The notes under the pieces are model-generated. The model was given only the letters and a program-made list of their open reading frames with translations. It was not told the DNA's origin and did not search any database. This document shows positions 32,645-41,433 of a stretch of 64,000 bases of DNA, piece after piece; position 1 is the first letter of the stretch, and every line of letters begins with the position of its first letter. Source of the stretch: Streptomyces chartreusis (GTDB lineage Bacteria > Actinomycetota > Actinomycetes > Streptomycetales > Streptomycetaceae); NCBI RefSeq assembly GCF_008704715.1, contig NZ_CP023689.1:7502001-7566000 (forward strand), written 5' to 3'. Made by a program: the position numbers and the translations under genes.

Positions 32645-33579
32645 GCGCGCGACACCTCCTCGCGGAACAGGGACGACACCACGCGCAGCGCGAAGGTCGC
32701 GATGATGATCGAGCCGATGACCACCAGGACGCCCGCGGCCGAGGCGAGGCCGTTCTCATGGGCCTGGTAGAAGCTCTGGTAGACGGTGTAGGGGAGGTTG
32801 GCGGTGCCGAGGCCCCCGGACGTGATCGTGAAGACCGCGTCGAAGTTCTGGACGATGTAGATCGAGCCGAGCAGGGCGCCGAGTTCGAGGTAGCGGCGCA
32901 GGTGCGGCAGCGTGAGATGGCGGAAGATCTGCCAGTCGCTCGCGCCGTCGACGCGGGCCGCCTCGATCTGCTCGTGGTCGCGGCTCTGAAGGCCGGCCAG
33001 CAGGATCAGCATCATGAACGGCGTCCACTGCCAGACCAGCGAGGCCTCCACCGCGAGCAGCGGGGTGTTGGAGATCCAGTCCGGCTGTGGGCCGCCCACA
33101 TAGTGCAACAACCCATTGAACAGGCCGTACTCAGGGTTGTAGAGCACATGCTTCCAGAGCAGGGCCGCCGCCACCGGCACCACCAGGAACGGGGCGATCA
33201 GCAGCGTGCGGACCACACCGCGGCCCTTGAACTTACGGTCCAGCAGCAGCGCGAGCACCAGGCCGAGGATCAGGCTGGCCAGCACCACGGCGACCGTCAG
33301 GAGCACGGTCGTCCACACCGACTGGCGCAGATCGGCGTCGGTGAGGACTTCCTGGTAGTTGTCCAGGCCGGCGAAGTGCCGGGCGTCGGGATAGAGGGAG
33401 TTCCAGTCGAAGAAGGAGATCACCAGCGTGGCCACGAACGGCAGCTGGGTCACGGCGATCATGAAGATCAGCGCGGGCAGCAGGGGAGCCCTGGTCGCCC
33501 AGGCGCGCAGCCGGGCGGAGGGCGGACGGGTCGTACGCACGGGAGTCGAGGCCACGGGGGCCGTTGTCGTCGCTGTCAT
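32641..33579 (-). CDS. ABC transporter permease (polyol/sugar, MalF type)
   Basis: The product is 312 aa. A cytoplasmic N-terminus with TTTAPVASTP is followed by six membrane segments; the EAA motif is QIEAARVDGASDWQIFRHLT. ATGA overlaps on both sides show tight coupling with the binding protein and the second permease. The ATG at 33579 was chosen from the overlap; longer upstream frames are not permease-like. Confidence 0.92.
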   Translation of the reverse strand: MTATTTAPVASTPVRTTRPPSARLRAWATRAPLLPALIFMIAVTQLPFVATLVISFFDWNSLYPDARHFAGLDNYQEVLTDADLRQSVWTTVLLTVAVVLASLILGLVLALLLDRKFKGRGVVRTLLIAPFLVVPVAAALLWKHVLYNPEYGLFNGLLHYVGGPQPDWISNTPLLAVEASLVWQWTPFMMLILLAGLQSRDHEQIEAARVDGASDWQIFRHLTLPHLRRYLELGALLGSIYIVQNFDAVFTITSGGLGTANLPYTVYQSFYQAHENGLASAAGVLVVIGSIIIATFALRVVSSLFREEVSRA

Positions 33580-34946
33580 CGCCCCTCGTACTCCTCGGAG
33601 ATCTCGTCGGCGAGCTGCTGGGACTTCTTCAGGGCCGACTCGACGGACTGGCGTCCGGCGATGGCCGCGCTGATCTCCTGGGAGACCTTGGTGCCGAGGT
33701 CGGTGAACTCGGGGATGCCGACGAACTGGATGCCGGGCGCGGGGCGCGCCTGTACACCGGGGTCGTTCGGGCGGGCGCCCTCGATGGCTTCCTTCGTCAT
33801 CTCCTGGAAGGCCGCCGCCTCCTCGCGGTACGCGGGGTTGGCATAGGTGGAGGCGCGCTTGCCGGCCGGGACGTTGGACCAGCCGATCTCGTCGCCGACG
33901 AGTTGCTCGTACTGCTTGCCGGACGCCCAGGAGACGAACTTCCAGGCCTTGTCGGGGTTGCGGGACGCCTGCTGGATGCCCCAGGCCCAGGTGTAGAGCC
34001 AGCCGGAGGACTCGGTCTTCTCGACGGGGGCGGGCGCGTAGCCCACCTTGTCCTTGACCGGGCTGTTCGCCGCCTCCAGTGAACCGGCCGCGGAGGTGGC
34101 GTCGTACCACATGGCGACCTTGCCCTGGGTCATGTTGTTCAGGCACTCGGCGAAGCCGGACTGGGCGGCTCCCGACTCACCGTGCTCGCGGACCAGGTCG
34201 ACATAGAACTTCGTCGCCTTCTTCCACTCGGGGGAGTTCAGGCGGGCCGACCAGTCCTTGTCGAACCAGGTGCCGCCGAAGGTGTTGACGACGGTGGTGA
34301 GCGGGGCCATCACCTCGCCCCAGCCGGGCAGGCCGCGCAGACAGATGCCCTTCATGCCCGGCTCGGCGCCGTCCACCCGCGCCGCGAGGTCCGCGACCTG
34401 CTGCCAGGTGGGGTGGGCGGGCATCTTCAGGCCCTCCTTCTCGAAGACGTCCTTGCGGTACATCAGGAAGGACGACTCGCCGTAGAAGGGCTGGCCGTAG
34501 AGCTTGCCGTCGTCGCCGGTCAGGGACTGGCGCATCGGCCCCAGGACGTCCTGCTCGTCGTAGCCGGGGTCCCCCGCCACGTAGGAGTTCATCTCCTGGA
34601 GCCAGCCGTTGCGGGCGTAGATCGGTATCTCGTAGTTGGAGAGGGTGGCGACGTCGTACTGGCCCGCCTGGTTGGCGAAGTCCTGGCTGATCTTGTCGCG
34701 GACGTCGTTCTCGGGCAGGACGGTGAAGTTGACCTTGATGCCGGTCTCTTCGGTGAAGCGGGGGGCGAGCTTTTGCAGCTCGGTCATCTGGGGGTTGTTG
34801 ACCATGAGGACGTTGATCGAGTTGCCGCCCGACCCCGCCCCGCCGGCGCCGACCCAGCAGCCGGAGAGCAGCGGGGCGAGCAGCGTCCCTGCGGCGGCCG
34901 TGGCGAGCGTGGCTCGCTTGGGCCGTCGACGGCTCTGGGTTCGCAT
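33576..34946 (-). CDS. Polyol-type ABC solute-binding lipoprotein
   Basis: The product is 456 aa, with lipobox LLSGC and the lipidated Cys at residue 30. The segment FTVLPENDVRDKISQDFANQ, then YDVATLSNYEIPIYARNGW, is the hallmark of the mannitol/sorbitol (SmoE/MtlE) binding-protein group. AGGAG lies before the ATG. It captures the polyol outside the membrane for the two permeases that follow. Confidence 0.9.
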   Translation of the reverse strand: MRTQSRRRPKRATLATAAAGTLLAPLLSGCWVGAGGAGSGGNSINVLMVNNPQMTELQKLAPRFTEETGIKVNFTVLPENDVRDKISQDFANQAGQYDVATLSNYEIPIYARNGWLQEMNSYVAGDPGYDEQDVLGPMRQSLTGDDGKLYGQPFYGESSFLMYRKDVFEKEGLKMPAHPTWQQVADLAARVDGAEPGMKGICLRGLPGWGEVMAPLTTVVNTFGGTWFDKDWSARLNSPEWKKATKFYVDLVREHGESGAAQSGFAECLNNMTQGKVAMWYDATSAAGSLEAANSPVKDKVGYAPAPVEKTESSGWLYTWAWGIQQASRNPDKAWKFVSWASGKQYEQLVGDEIGWSNVPAGKRASTYANPAYREEAAAFQEMTKEAIEGARPNDPGVQARPAPGIQFVGIPEFTDLGTKVSQEISAAIAGRQSVESALKKSQQLADEISEEYEGR

Positions 34947-34959
34947 GGATCGCTCCTGG

Positions 34960-35067
34960 ACGTATGGGGGGATGAAGGGAAAGAAGAGATAGGTGTGGAG
35001 GGGATGTACAAGGAGATAAAGGGCATGCGGGGGTGTGGGCGTGCCCCGGGGGGAGTGGGTTCGCCGT
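34960..35067. other. Purine-rich gap between DeoR and binding-protein genes
   Basis: The plus strand is unusually G/A-rich, with runs such as GGGGGGATGAAGGGAAAGAA. This makes the minus-strand mRNA leader pyrimidine-rich and unstructured. No terminator is seen, so DeoR and the operon may share some transcription. Confidence 0.4.
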
Positions 35068-35838
35068 TCAGACGCGGATGACCTGGGGTCCCAGGAGTGA
35101 GTAGCGGTGCGCCTCGGCCGCCGGCAGCAGCGTGCTCGTCACGATCGTCTCCAGCGTGCCGATCTCCGCGAACCGGCAGAAGCTGACGGCGCCGAACTTG
35201 GTGTGCACGCCCGCGAAGACCGTGCGGCGCGCGGCCCGGATGGCCTGCGCCTTGACCTCGCTGACGGCCGGGTCGGGGGTGGTCAGGCCGTGCTCGCGGG
35301 AGATGCCGTTGGCGCCGATGAACGCGAGGTCGATGACGAAGCCGGCCAGCATCTTCGTCGTCCAGTGGTCGACGGTGGCCAGGGTGCCGGAGCGTACCCG
35401 GCCGCCGAGCAGCAGCACGGAGGCGTTCTCGGACTCGGCGAGGGCGCCCGCGACCGGCAGGGACGCGGTGACCACGGTCAGCGGCCGGTCCAGGGGCAGG
35501 GCCTCGGCGATGAGCTGGGGGGTGAAGCCCTCGTCGACGAAGACCGTCTCGGCGTCCCCCAGCAGCTCGGCCGCGGCGGTCGCGATCCGGCGCTTCTCGG
35601 GGACATGGCTGGTGGCGCGGAAGGCGAGCGTCGTCTCGAAGCCGGCGCTCTCCACGGGGTAGGCGCCGCCATGGGTGCGGCGGAGCAGTCCGTGGTCCTC
35701 CAGGACGCGCAGATCCCGCCGTACGGTCTCCTTCGCCACGCCCAGCTCGTCGGCGAGCGCGGTGACGTCGACCGAGCCGTCACGGCGTGCGGCCAGCACG
35801 ATCTCGCGCTGGCGTTCTTCCGCCGTTCTCGTGCTCAT
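35068..35838 (-). CDS. DeoR-family repressor of the polyol operon
   Basis: The product is 256 aa. The HTH (RQREIVLAARRDGSVDVTAL, LGVAKETVRRDLRVLEDHGLL) and DeoRC sugar-phosphate domain (TVFVDEGFTPQLIAEAL, VLLLGGRVRSGT, DLAFIGANGIS) are intact. It is encoded first and on the same strand as the importer and dehydrogenase genes. It probably represses them until a phosphorylated or free polyol is present. Confidence 0.9.
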   Translation of the reverse strand: MSTRTAEERQREIVLAARRDGSVDVTALADELGVAKETVRRDLRVLEDHGLLRRTHGGAYPVESAGFETTLAFRATSHVPEKRRIATAAAELLGDAETVFVDEGFTPQLIAEALPLDRPLTVVTASLPVAGALAESENASVLLLGGRVRSGTLATVDHWTTKMLAGFVIDLAFIGANGISREHGLTTPDPAVSEVKAQAIRAARRTVFAGVHTKFGAVSFCRFAEIGTLETIVTSTLLPAAEAHRYSLLGPQVIRV

Positions 35839-35953
35839 GCCGACACCTGCCTTCCGCTTCGCTGCCCGTTCGGGCCCGGTGGGACCCATGGGGGAAGTTC
35901 TACAGGGGGTGTCTGGCACTGACCAGGTCTGTTGCAGGTTCGATGCTGCCCGT

Positions 35954-35983
35954 GTGTGCCCGTTCACCGTGTGGTGTGCCCGT
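35954..35983. promoter_or_regulatory. Direct repeats upstream of deoR-type gene
   Basis: GTGTGCCCGT occurs at 35954 and 35974, 20 bp apart, on one helical face. This is about 115 bp upstream of the DeoR start and a plausible autoregulatory site. Confidence 0.4.
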
Positions 35984-36099
35984 CTCGGACCTGCGTGGTT
36001 GTGGTGTGGCAGGTGAGATCGGGCGCATGCAGTGCCCGAATACGGGGGCGGGCGGGCCCGTTCGGTGCCCGCCCGCCCTTTTGCCGCACTTCGTTTCGG

Positions 36100-36909
36100 T
36101 CAGTACGGCCAGATCGGCGGGTCGCTCACGAAGTGGCCGCCCAGATAGGCGTGCGCGATGTTCTCCGGGTCGAGCTCGCCCTGCTCGGCGATCAGCTTCT
36201 CGGCGTACGGCTCGGAGTCGTCCTGGGGGTCGTAGCCGAGGGAGCGGGCGGAGGTCAGGTCCCACCACAGGCGGGTGTTCGCGGAGGAGCCGTGCACGAC
36301 GGTGTGCCCGACGCTCTCGGCGGTCAGGGCCGCGTGCAGGAGGCGGGCGCCGTCGGCCGGGCTCATCCACACCGAGAGCATGCGCACGCTGGTCGGCTCG
36401 GGGAAGCAGGAGCCGATCCGCACGGACACCGTCTCCAGGCCGTGCTTGTCCCAGTAGAACTGGGCGAGGTCCTCGCCGAAGGACTTGGACAGGCCGTAGA
36501 AGGTGTCGGGGCGGCGCGGGGTGTCGATGGGGATGAGGGGGTCGTCGCCGCGGGGGCGGGGCGTGAAGCCGACCGCGTGGTTGGAGGAGGCGAAGACGAT
36601 CCGCTCCACGCCCTCCTGGCGGGCGGCCTCGTACAGGTTGTACGTGCCCTCGATGTTGGCCCGCAGGATCTTCTCGAACGGGGCTTCCAGGGAGATGCCG
36701 GCGAGGTGGATGATCGCGTCGACGCCCCGCACGGCCTCACGCAGCGCGTCCCGGTCGGCGAGGTCGGCGACGATCGCGTCCGCCGCGCCCTCCACGGGGC
36801 GCAGGTCGAGCAGCCGCAGCTCGTAGCCGTACGCCGGGAGCAGGTCCCGCATCAGGGTGCCGAGGCCGCCGGCGGCGCCGGTGAGCAGAACGGTGCGGGG
36901 GGCTGGCAT
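36100..36909 (-). CDS. udh: NAD-dependent uronate dehydrogenase-type SDR
   Basis: The product is 269 aa from the ATG at 36909 with AAGGAG upstream. The Rossmann motif LLTGAAGGLG, the substrate loop ASSNHAVGF and the catalytic YGLSK are those of extended SDR uronate dehydrogenases. These oxidise galacturonate or glucuronate to the aldaric acid lactone. The divergent neighbour encodes 5-dehydro-4-deoxyglucarate dehydratase, a later step of the same oxidative route, which supports the call over a generic epimerase. Confidence 0.8.
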   Translation of the reverse strand: MPAPRTVLLTGAAGGLGTLMRDLLPAYGYELRLLDLRPVEGAADAIVADLADRDALREAVRGVDAIIHLAGISLEAPFEKILRANIEGTYNLYEAARQEGVERIVFASSNHAVGFTPRPRGDDPLIPIDTPRRPDTFYGLSKSFGEDLAQFYWDKHGLETVSVRIGSCFPEPTSVRMLSVWMSPADGARLLHAALTAESVGHTVVHGSSANTRLWWDLTSARSLGYDPQDDSEPYAEKLIAEQGELDPENIAHAYLGGHFVSDPPIWPY

Positions 36910-37012
36910 CCTCGGTTCTCCTTGAGTCCAGGGCCGTATGCATGCGCGCACGGTATTCACATTCATGGACAAGCTAAGGATCAACGACCTTACCCGTCAA
37001 GGGTGGTGCGGC

Positions 37013-37030
37013 TTGCGTTCATAAACGTAA
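37013..37030. promoter_or_regulatory. Palindromic operator between udh and kdgD
   Basis: TTGCGTTCATAAACGTAA is a palindrome matching at 7 of 9 positions per arm, with the core CGTT-CATA-AACG perfect. It is placed in the 174-bp divergent gap. The regulator is not identified. Confidence 0.45.
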
Positions 37031-37083
37031 ACTCTGATCAGGATCCTGTTTGTGGTCGTCCTCGTCCTATCTAGGGAGAGCCC

Positions 37084-38037
37084 GTGACGCCAGCCCCTCT
37101 CGCCGCACGCCTGAGCATCCCCGGCGGGCCGCTGTTCTTCCCCGTCACCGCCTACGGCCCCGACGGCTCGGTCGACCTCGACACCTACCGCACCCATGTG
37201 CGCCGCGGCGTCGAGGCCGGGGCCGCCGCTGTGTTCGCCTGCTGCGGCACCGGCGAGTTCCACGCCCTCACGCCCGAGGAGTACGAGGCGTGCGTGCGGG
37301 CGGCCGTCGAGGCGGCGCAGGGCAGGGTGCCGGTCGTCGCCGGCGCCGGGTACGGCACCGCCCTCGCCGTGCGGTACGCGCGCCTCGCCGAGGGCGCCGG
37401 CGCGGACGGACTGCTCGCCATGCCGCCGTATCTCGTACTCGCCGGGCAGGAGGGGCTGCTGCGGCACTACCGGGAGGTCGCCGTGGCGACCGGGCTGCCC
37501 GTGATCGTCTACCAGCGCGACAACGCCGTGTTCACCCCGGAGACCGTCGTCGAACTGGCCCGCACGGAAGGCGTCATCGGCCTCAAGGACGGCCTCGGCG
37601 ACCTGGACCTCATGCAGCGCATCGTCAGCGCCGTACGCACCGACTTCCCCGGCGAGTTCCTCTACTTCAACGGACTGCCGACCGCCGAACAGACGCAGGT
37701 CGCCTACCGCGCCCTCGGCGTCACGCTGTACTCCTCCGCGGTGTTCTGCTTCGCCCCGGAGATCGCCCTCGCCTTCTACCGGGCGCTCGAAGCGGGCGAC
37801 GATGCGACCGTGCACCGCCTCCTGGACGGCTTCTACCGGCCGTTCGTCGAACTGCGCGCGCAGGGCCGGGGATACGCCGTCGCGCTGGTCAAGGCGGGCG
37901 TACGGCTGCGCGGTCTGGACGTGGGGGAGGTCCGGCCCCCGCTGCACGAGCCGGGCGAGGATCATGTCAAGCAGCTCGCGCAGGTGATCGAGCGCGGTCA
38001 CGCGCTGCTGGAGCAGGATCCGGAGGAGACCAAGTGA
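37084..38037 (+). CDS. kdgD: 5-dehydro-4-deoxyglucarate dehydratase
   Basis: The product is 317 aa from a GTG. It is a DHDPS-family TIM barrel with Schiff-base K168 in VIGLKDGLGD and Y143 in IVYQRDN. The opening GGPLFFPVTAYGPDG and AMPPYLVLAGQEGL are diagnostic of this branch. It converts 5-keto-4-deoxyglucarate to 2-oxoglutarate semialdehyde with loss of CO2 and water, in the oxidative galacturonate/glucarate pathway. Its stop overlaps the GTG of the next gene. Confidence 0.88.
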   Translation: MTPAPLAARLSIPGGPLFFPVTAYGPDGSVDLDTYRTHVRRGVEAGAAAVFACCGTGEFHALTPEEYEACVRAAVEAAQGRVPVVAGAGYGTALAVRYARLAEGAGADGLLAMPPYLVLAGQEGLLRHYREVAVATGLPVIVYQRDNAVFTPETVVELARTEGVIGLKDGLGDLDLMQRIVSAVRTDFPGEFLYFNGLPTAEQTQVAYRALGVTLYSSAVFCFAPEIALAFYRALEAGDDATVHRLLDGFYRPFVELRAQGRGYAVALVKAGVRLRGLDVGEVRPPLHEPGEDHVKQLAQVIERGHALLEQDPEETK

Positions 38038-39197
38038 AGGCGTCGGCATTCGTCTACCCCTGGGACGTCAACGGAGATCCCGGGGCACCCGGGAGGATCG
38101 CCGCCCTCGGAGTGCGCCAGGTGACGCTCGCCTCGGCCTACCACTCCACCCGCGCCCTGACCCCCCGCCACCCGCGTCACCGCATCGTCACCGCCGAGCA
38201 CGCGGCCGTGCTTTACCCGGTGGACGGCCGCTGGGAGGGGCGGACGCTGCGCCCGTACCCGGCCGGGGACTGGGCGCCCGGCGACGCCTTCGGCGAGGCC
38301 GCCGCCGCGCTCACGGAAGCCGGTCTTCAGGTGCACACCTGGGTGGTCCTCGCGCACAACTCCCGTATGGGCGCCGACCATCCGGACACCTGTGTCGTCA
38401 ACGCCTACGGCGACCGCTACCCGTGGGCCCCCTGCATCGCGCAGCCCGCCACGCGCGCGTACCTCGTCGACCTCGCCGCCGAGGCCGCGGTACGGCCCGG
38501 GGCGCGCGGCACCGAGCTGGAGTCCCTCGGCTGGTACGGGCTGCAGCATCTGCACGCCCACGACAAGACCGCCGGGGTCACGCTCGGCGACGCCGGGCAC
38601 TACCTGATGGCGCTCTGCTTCTGCCCGGTCTGCAAGGAGGGTTACGGAGCCCAGGGCCTGGACGCGGGCGAACTGGCGGCCGCCGTGAGGCACGCCCTGG
38701 AGCCGCTGTGGCAGGGCGCTCCGGACGACGGGGGCTGGGCCGGGGTCGAGAAGCTGCTGGGCGTGCGGACGGCGGCGGCCACGCGCGCGTGGCGTGACGA
38801 GAGGGCCCGCACGCTCCAGGAGGCGGCTGTCCGCGCGGTCCGCGATGCCGCCCCCGACGGCTTCCAGGTCCTGCTGCACGCCGACCCCGTGACCCACCAC
38901 GTCGGTGCCAACGCCGGCGTCGACCCCGCGCACATCCTGTCCGTCGCGGACGGCGTGGTCGTGCCCTGCGCGGGCGGGCCCGCCCTGCTCGCGCCGTTCG
39001 CCGAACAGGGGCGTGCGGACGCGGTCCTCGCCGCCAACCTCGGCGTGGTCTCCGGGATGGGCGGCAGCCCCGGCACGCTCGCCGAGGACGCGGCACGCGC
39101 GCGTGAGCTGGGCGCCACCCAGATCCGGCTCTATCACGCGGGGTTGGCGTCCGACGGCGACCTGGACGCGGTACGGGAGGGCCTCGCCGCGCTCTGA
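38034..39197 (+). CDS. TIM-barrel glycosidase-like protein of unknown function
   Basis: The product is 387 aa from a GTG overlapping the kdgD stop. LGVRQVTLASAYHSTRAL, LQVHTWVVLAHNSRMG, LHAHDKTAG and especially ALCFCPVCKEGY recall the strand ends and zinc-type CxCxxC segment of GH42-like and GHL barrel proteins. There is no signal peptide, so it is cytoplasmic. Coupling to kdgD suggests action on uronate-containing oligomers. The last 64 bp overlap the convergent MFS gene. Confidence 0.65.
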   Translation: MKASAFVYPWDVNGDPGAPGRIAALGVRQVTLASAYHSTRALTPRHPRHRIVTAEHAAVLYPVDGRWEGRTLRPYPAGDWAPGDAFGEAAAALTEAGLQVHTWVVLAHNSRMGADHPDTCVVNAYGDRYPWAPCIAQPATRAYLVDLAAEAAVRPGARGTELESLGWYGLQHLHAHDKTAGVTLGDAGHYLMALCFCPVCKEGYGAQGLDAGELAAAVRHALEPLWQGAPDDGGWAGVEKLLGVRTAAATRAWRDERARTLQEAAVRAVRDAAPDGFQVLLHADPVTHHVGANAGVDPAHILSVADGVVVPCAGGPALLAPFAEQGRADAVLAANLGVVSGMGGSPGTLAEDAARARELGATQIRLYHAGLASDGDLDAVREGLAAL

Positions 39198-40372
39198 AGC
39201 AGCGGTACGGCACTCGACAGCCACACCACGCCGAGGACGGCCAACACCAGCCGTACGTCCAGCAGTTCGACCAGGGCCGCGCCGGCCGCCAGCCCGATCA
39301 CGTTCGGCGTGAACACGAGCGTGTTGGCCGTCGCGGTCGTACGTCCGAGCAGCGTGTGCGGTGTCTCGCGCTGCACGGCCGTGAGCGCGGCGATCAGGAC
39401 GCAGGGCAGTCCGGCGCCGATCGCCGCGCTGCACACCAGGGCCACCGGGTCGGACGGGATCGCGCGCAGGCCCACCGCGACGGCCGTGAGGGCGATGCCG
39501 TACCCGGCGAAACGGCGCTCGCCGAGGCGGCGCAACGCCGGCCCCGACAGCAGCCCGATCGCCACCGAACCGGCGCCCTGGGCGGCGTACAGCACACCGG
39601 CGTACGCGGGGGCGTGCCCGAGGCTGTCGATGACGGCGTAGAGCAGCGCCCCGCTGAGCCCGGCGAACAGCATGGTGGTGCCGCCGGCCAGGACGAGCGG
39701 GCGCAGCACGGGGTGCGTCCACAGGTACCGGGCGCCCTCGGAGGTCTGCTTGCGCCAGCCGCCGACCGGGGGCTTCGGCCTGCTCTCGCTCACGCGCAGA
39801 CAGGCGTACAGGCCGGTGGCGAGCACGAACGTGACCGCGTCGAGCAGGGCGACGCCCGGGCCGCCGTACGCCGCGTAGAGGCCGGCGCCTGCCAGCGGGG
39901 CGAGGAGTTTCATGCCCTCGTTGGCCGTCATCCGCAGTCCGTTGAAGTCGCCGAGCAGGGGCGCGGGGACGGCGCTCGCGACCAGGGCCGACTCGGCGGC
40001 GTCATGGACGACGCCCGCGGCGCCGTAGGCGAACAGGACCGAGAACACCAGCCAGACCCGGTCCGCCGAGTCGACCGCGAAGAGGGTGGGCAGCAGCGCG
40101 GCCAGGAGCAGGTTCACGCCGAGCAGCAGGGGCTTGCGGCGGGTGCGGTCGGCGATCGTGCCGAGGAGCGGGCCGGCCAGGGTGGGCGCCCACATGGCGA
40201 GCATGCACAGCGCGGCCAGACCGTCGGAGCCGGTGAGGTCCTTCACCCATACGCCGGAGACCAGCCACAACGCCGAGGTCCCGAAGCCGGACACCACGAC
40301 TCCGGCGAGATAGAGACCGGAGTTGCGGTCGCGCAGGACGGGTGGAAGTGCGCTGGTGATGGTGGTCGTCAT
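39134..40372 (-). CDS. MFS efflux transporter
   Basis: The product is 412 aa with about 12 membrane segments and the motif-A-like GTIADRTRRKPLLLG between TM2 and TM3. It resembles the DHA3-type drug exporters (GLRMTANEGMKLLAPLAGAG). The substrate is unknown. It overlaps the convergent gene by 64 bp at the 3' ends. The start at 40372 is the first Met before a plausible N-terminus. Confidence 0.85.
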   Translation of the reverse strand: MTTTITSALPPVLRDRNSGLYLAGVVVSGFGTSALWLVSGVWVKDLTGSDGLAALCMLAMWAPTLAGPLLGTIADRTRRKPLLLGVNLLLAALLPTLFAVDSADRVWLVFSVLFAYGAAGVVHDAAESALVASAVPAPLLGDFNGLRMTANEGMKLLAPLAGAGLYAAYGGPGVALLDAVTFVLATGLYACLRVSESRPKPPVGGWRKQTSEGARYLWTHPVLRPLVLAGGTTMLFAGLSGALLYAVIDSLGHAPAYAGVLYAAQGAGSVAIGLLSGPALRRLGERRFAGYGIALTAVAVGLRAIPSDPVALVCSAAIGAGLPCVLIAALTAVQRETPHTLLGRTTATANTLVFTPNVIGLAAGAALVELLDVRLVLAVLGVVWLSSAVPLLQSAARPSRTASRSPSDANPA

Positions 40373-40509
40373 GTCGGGCCACTGTGCGGCTAAGGCGGGG
40401 GTGTGGGGATCGGGCAAGTGCCCTAATCGTGGGCGTGGATGCCACTGGACACGAAGCATTTGAACGTGTTCAAATCTGAGTGGAGCGAGGTTTCGCGAGG
40501 GGGGAAATC

Positions 40510-40680
40510 ATGGGGGCGGGGATCATGCTCATCTGGCCGGCGTTCTTCTTCTACGTGCTCCTCATGGGGCCGTTCTGCGCCCTCATCGGCGCGCGGACGA
40601 CCACGCGCATGGGCTGGCTGATGTCGGTTCCGTTGATCTTCGTGCCCTTCGCCCTGCTGGTCGCGTTGGTGATTCCCTGA
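40510..40680 (+). CDS. Small two-TM membrane protein
   Basis: The product is 56 aa with GGGGGG before the ATG. There are two hydrophobic segments (MLIWPAFFFYVLLMGPFCAL and LMSVPLIFVPFALLVALVI) joined by a basic turn (GARTTTRMG). There is no family call. The good SD and membrane pattern support a real gene. Confidence 0.6.
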   Translation: MGAGIMLIWPAFFFYVLLMGPFCALIGARTTTRMGWLMSVPLIFVPFALLVALVIP

Positions 40681-40808
40681 GACCGCCCTGCCGGAGCGGG
40701 CGTCGGCGGGAATCCGTTGGAAGGTGTCGATTCAGCCACTGGGGCGGGCGGGACCCCGGCCATAGCGTGGTGATCCGTCCAAGTCATCGGCCGGAAAAGG
40801 CACTTCCC

Positions 40809-41276
40809 ATGCAATACGTCGCGCCCATCGGCGTCGGTCTCCTCTACGCCCTTCTGATGTCCTTCATCCGCGAGCCGCACCGGCGGCGTTTCAACGCGAT
40901 CATGGTCGCCGGAGCGGGCGCCGCCTATCTGAGCGGCGGCGGTCTCGGCGGCTGGGAATTCGTGTTCACCGCGGTGATCACTTACGTCGCCTACCGCGGC
41001 CTGGATTCGTGGACCTTCATCGGCGTCGCCTGGCTGCTGCACACCGGGTGGGACATCGTCCACCACATCAAGGGAAACCCGATCATCCCCTTCGCCCACA
41101 CCTCCTCACTGGGGTGCGCGATCTGCGACCCGGTGATCGCACTGTGGTGCTTCACGGGCGGGAGGACGCCGAGGGAACTGGTGGCGTGGGTGCGGGGGGC
41201 CAGGGAGCGGAAGGGTGCGGTGGCGGGGGAGGCTGGGCGGGTGCCGGAGCCGGACGCCGGGCTGTCCGGCGCATAG
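40809..41276 (+). CDS. DUF6010-like integral membrane protein
   Basis: The product is 155 aa with four likely membrane segments. The conserved run WLLHTGWDIVHHIKGNPIIP, then SLGCAICDPVIALWC, carries His, Asp and Cys residues that could bind a metal. The C-terminal 30 residues are polar and variable. Its function is unknown. Confidence 0.75.
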   Translation: MQYVAPIGVGLLYALLMSFIREPHRRRFNAIMVAGAGAAYLSGGGLGGWEFVFTAVITYVAYRGLDSWTFIGVAWLLHTGWDIVHHIKGNPIIPFAHTSSLGCAICDPVIALWCFTGGRTPRELVAWVRGARERKGAVAGEAGRVPEPDAGLSGA

Positions 41277-41433
41277 GGCGGCAGGTCGGACCGTTCGCCC
41301 GGCCATCGGCCCCCAGAGCAGCAGGTCGGACCGGTAGCCCGCCCGGCCGCGTCGGATCGTCTCTCCATCGGCGATGAGTTTCGCCGCCCCGGTCGGTCCA
41401 CCTCTCAGGAACAGATCTGTGAGGAGCCCGCCC

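Noticed and set aside
37084..38037. A second DapA
   Set aside because: Motifs FFPVTAYGPDG and IVYQRDN and the uronate context fit 5-dehydro-4-deoxyglucarate dehydratase, and the DapA Arg in GRTG is absent.
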